The notes under the pieces are model-generated. The model saw only the letters and a list, made by a program, of their open reading frames with translations, was not told where the DNA came from and searched no databases. The translations under genes and the position numbers were made by a program. Positions 6,442-7,063 of a stretch of DNA of 7,063 nt are shown in pieces. Each line of letters begins with the position of its first letter. The stretch's first letter is position 1. Source of the stretch: Syntrophomonadaceae bacterium (GTDB lineage: Bacteria; Bacillota; Syntrophomonadia; Syntrophomonadales; Syntrophomonadaceae); contig JAAYJY010000358.1 in assembly GCA_012522705.1 (NCBI GenBank), forward strand, positions 1 to 7,063. The letters are read 5' to 3'.

Positions 6442-6504
6442 CCTTATTTCCTGTTCGCACTAATATTTAATTCCTGCTGATGCTTTGGGTTCTGCGGTAA
6501 GATT

Positions 6505-6711
6505 TTACAGGGCCTGGGTTGCCCGCATATGCGCAGGTGCGGCGTGGTCCTTGACTACAGGAATCTGCTGGGAGATCAGCCTTTGAATGTCGCGCAAATA
6601 CTGCCTTTCGCCCTGATCACCAAACGATACCGCCGTCCCTCCCAAGCCTGCCCGGCCAGTACGGCCTATCCTATGGACATAAGTTTCAGGCTCATTGGGG
6701 ATGTCAAGGCA
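6505..6711 (-). pseudogene. DEAD-box RNA helicase, C-terminal fragment only
   Basis: The last ~67 codons of an ATP-dependent RNA helicase of the RhlE/CshA kind. The visible block is DIPNEPETYVHRIGRTGRAG, which contains motif VI (HRIGRTGRAG) of the second RecA domain. It is followed by GTAVSF, a QRLISQQIPVV segment typical of this family, and a short tail to the stop TAA at 6507-6505. Homology stops abruptly upstream of the Asp codon at 6705-6703; the sequence beyond reads as the antisense of a nitroreductase gene. All N-terminal helicase motifs (Q, Walker A, DEAD, SAT) are absent, so the product cannot be a working helicase. The minus-strand frame stays open to 6900, but that extension is antisense shadow. 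This is either a true 5' truncation by rearrangement or an assembly artefact. Confidence 0.85.
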
Positions 6712-7038
6712 GTAGCGGAAAGGAACTTTAGGTTTTTTGATGCGCCGGTGGTCGTATATGTCTGCATGGACCGCAGCCTGTCCCCTTACTCGATGCTGGA
6801 TTTGGGCGCAGTAAGCCAGAGTATCATGCTGGCCGCTCAGGAATACGGGTTGGCTTCTGCCCCGGCGGTTATGCTGGCGGCCTATCCCGAATTGATTCAC
6901 AAGGCCCTGGGCATACCCGATGATAAAGCCATAGTCTTAGGGATAGCGCTGGGATACGCCGAGACCGGCAGCATCCACAACCAATACCGTTCCGGTCGGC
7001 GGCCGGTGGAGGAAATGGCAGAACTATTCGGCTTTTAA
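6712..7038 (+). pseudogene. Nitroreductase-family flavoprotein, C-terminal fragment
   Basis: The last ~109 codons of an FMN-dependent nitroreductase (PF00881 type). Recognisable family blocks in order are RNFRFFDAPV (from 6721), MDRSLSPYSMLDLGAVSQSIMLAA (split here by eye as a hydrophobic helix region), GLASAPAV, LGIPDDKAIVLGIALGYAE and a C-terminal EEMAELFGF before TAA at 7036-7038. The family is ~200-230 residues, so the N-terminal half, with the Arg-Ser FMN-phosphate motif, is missing. The frame stays open leftward to 6529, but that part is the antisense of the helicase fragment, so no genuine start is visible. The conserved residues seen are intact, suggesting a recent break or an assembly join rather than long decay. 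No ribosome binding site precedes the fragment. Confidence 0.85.
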
Positions 7039-7063
7039 CGGACTGAGTTCGAGTACCAATAAA

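Noticed and set aside
6529..6711. Plus-strand open frame continuous with the nitroreductase fragment
   Set aside because: It is the antisense of the helicase fragment; its protein resembles nothing and it merely stays open across the junction.
6712..6900. Minus-strand open frame continuous with the helicase fragment
   Set aside because: Its sequence is the antisense of the nitroreductase fragment, with no helicase motifs and no convincing ribosome binding site.

Overview
The window reads as a chromosomal segment of a Gram-positive, probably anaerobic Firmicute of the Clostridia/Peptococcaceae kind. The support is indirect: strong GGAGG-type ribosome binding sites, a sigma-A style promoter, a Ctc-type (long) ribosomal protein L25, and an iadA-cphB-cphA cyanophycin cluster, which is found in several non-cyanobacterial lineages. 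No rRNA, tRNA, CRISPR array, integrase or intact transposase was seen. The organism assignment is an inference only.

Layout, left to right. Positions 1-496 (+) hold the 3' part of a manganese exporter gene (mntP) whose start lies left of the window. A strong intrinsic terminator (593-634) separates it from the convergent gene rplY/ctc (661-1260, -). rplY has its own promoter (1345-1373), placed exactly between its leader and the stop codon of the next gene. From 6177 down to 1374, all on the minus strand, lies the heart of the window: iadA (isoaspartyl dipeptidase), cphB (cyanophycinase) and cphA (cyanophycin synthetase). These three can be read as one self-contained cycle. CphA polymerises aspartate and arginine into cyanophycin, CphB cuts the polymer to beta-Asp-Arg dipeptides, and IadA splits these to free Asp and Arg. 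iadA and cphB are separated by only 24 bp. cphB and cphA are separated by a 130 bp gap that carries an inverted pair of REP-like sequences.

The right end (about 6240-7038) looks like a gene graveyard. It contains a short decayed copy of mntP with an in-frame stop, and a hairpin whose stem matches the mntP terminator stem, including the same A-C mismatch. It also contains the last ~67 codons of a DEAD-box RNA helicase (-) joined at their truncated 5' ends to the last ~109 codons of a nitroreductase (+). The helicase/nitroreductase junction at about 6706-6718 is either a real rearrangement breakpoint or an assembly chimera.

The most notable points are the compact synthesis-plus-degradation cyanophycin cluster, the glutamate replacing the carboxylated lysine in IadA, the HxxEH motif in the N domain of CphA, and the debris at the right edge. 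I found no clearly undescribed system; the biochemical core is known biology in a neat arrangement.
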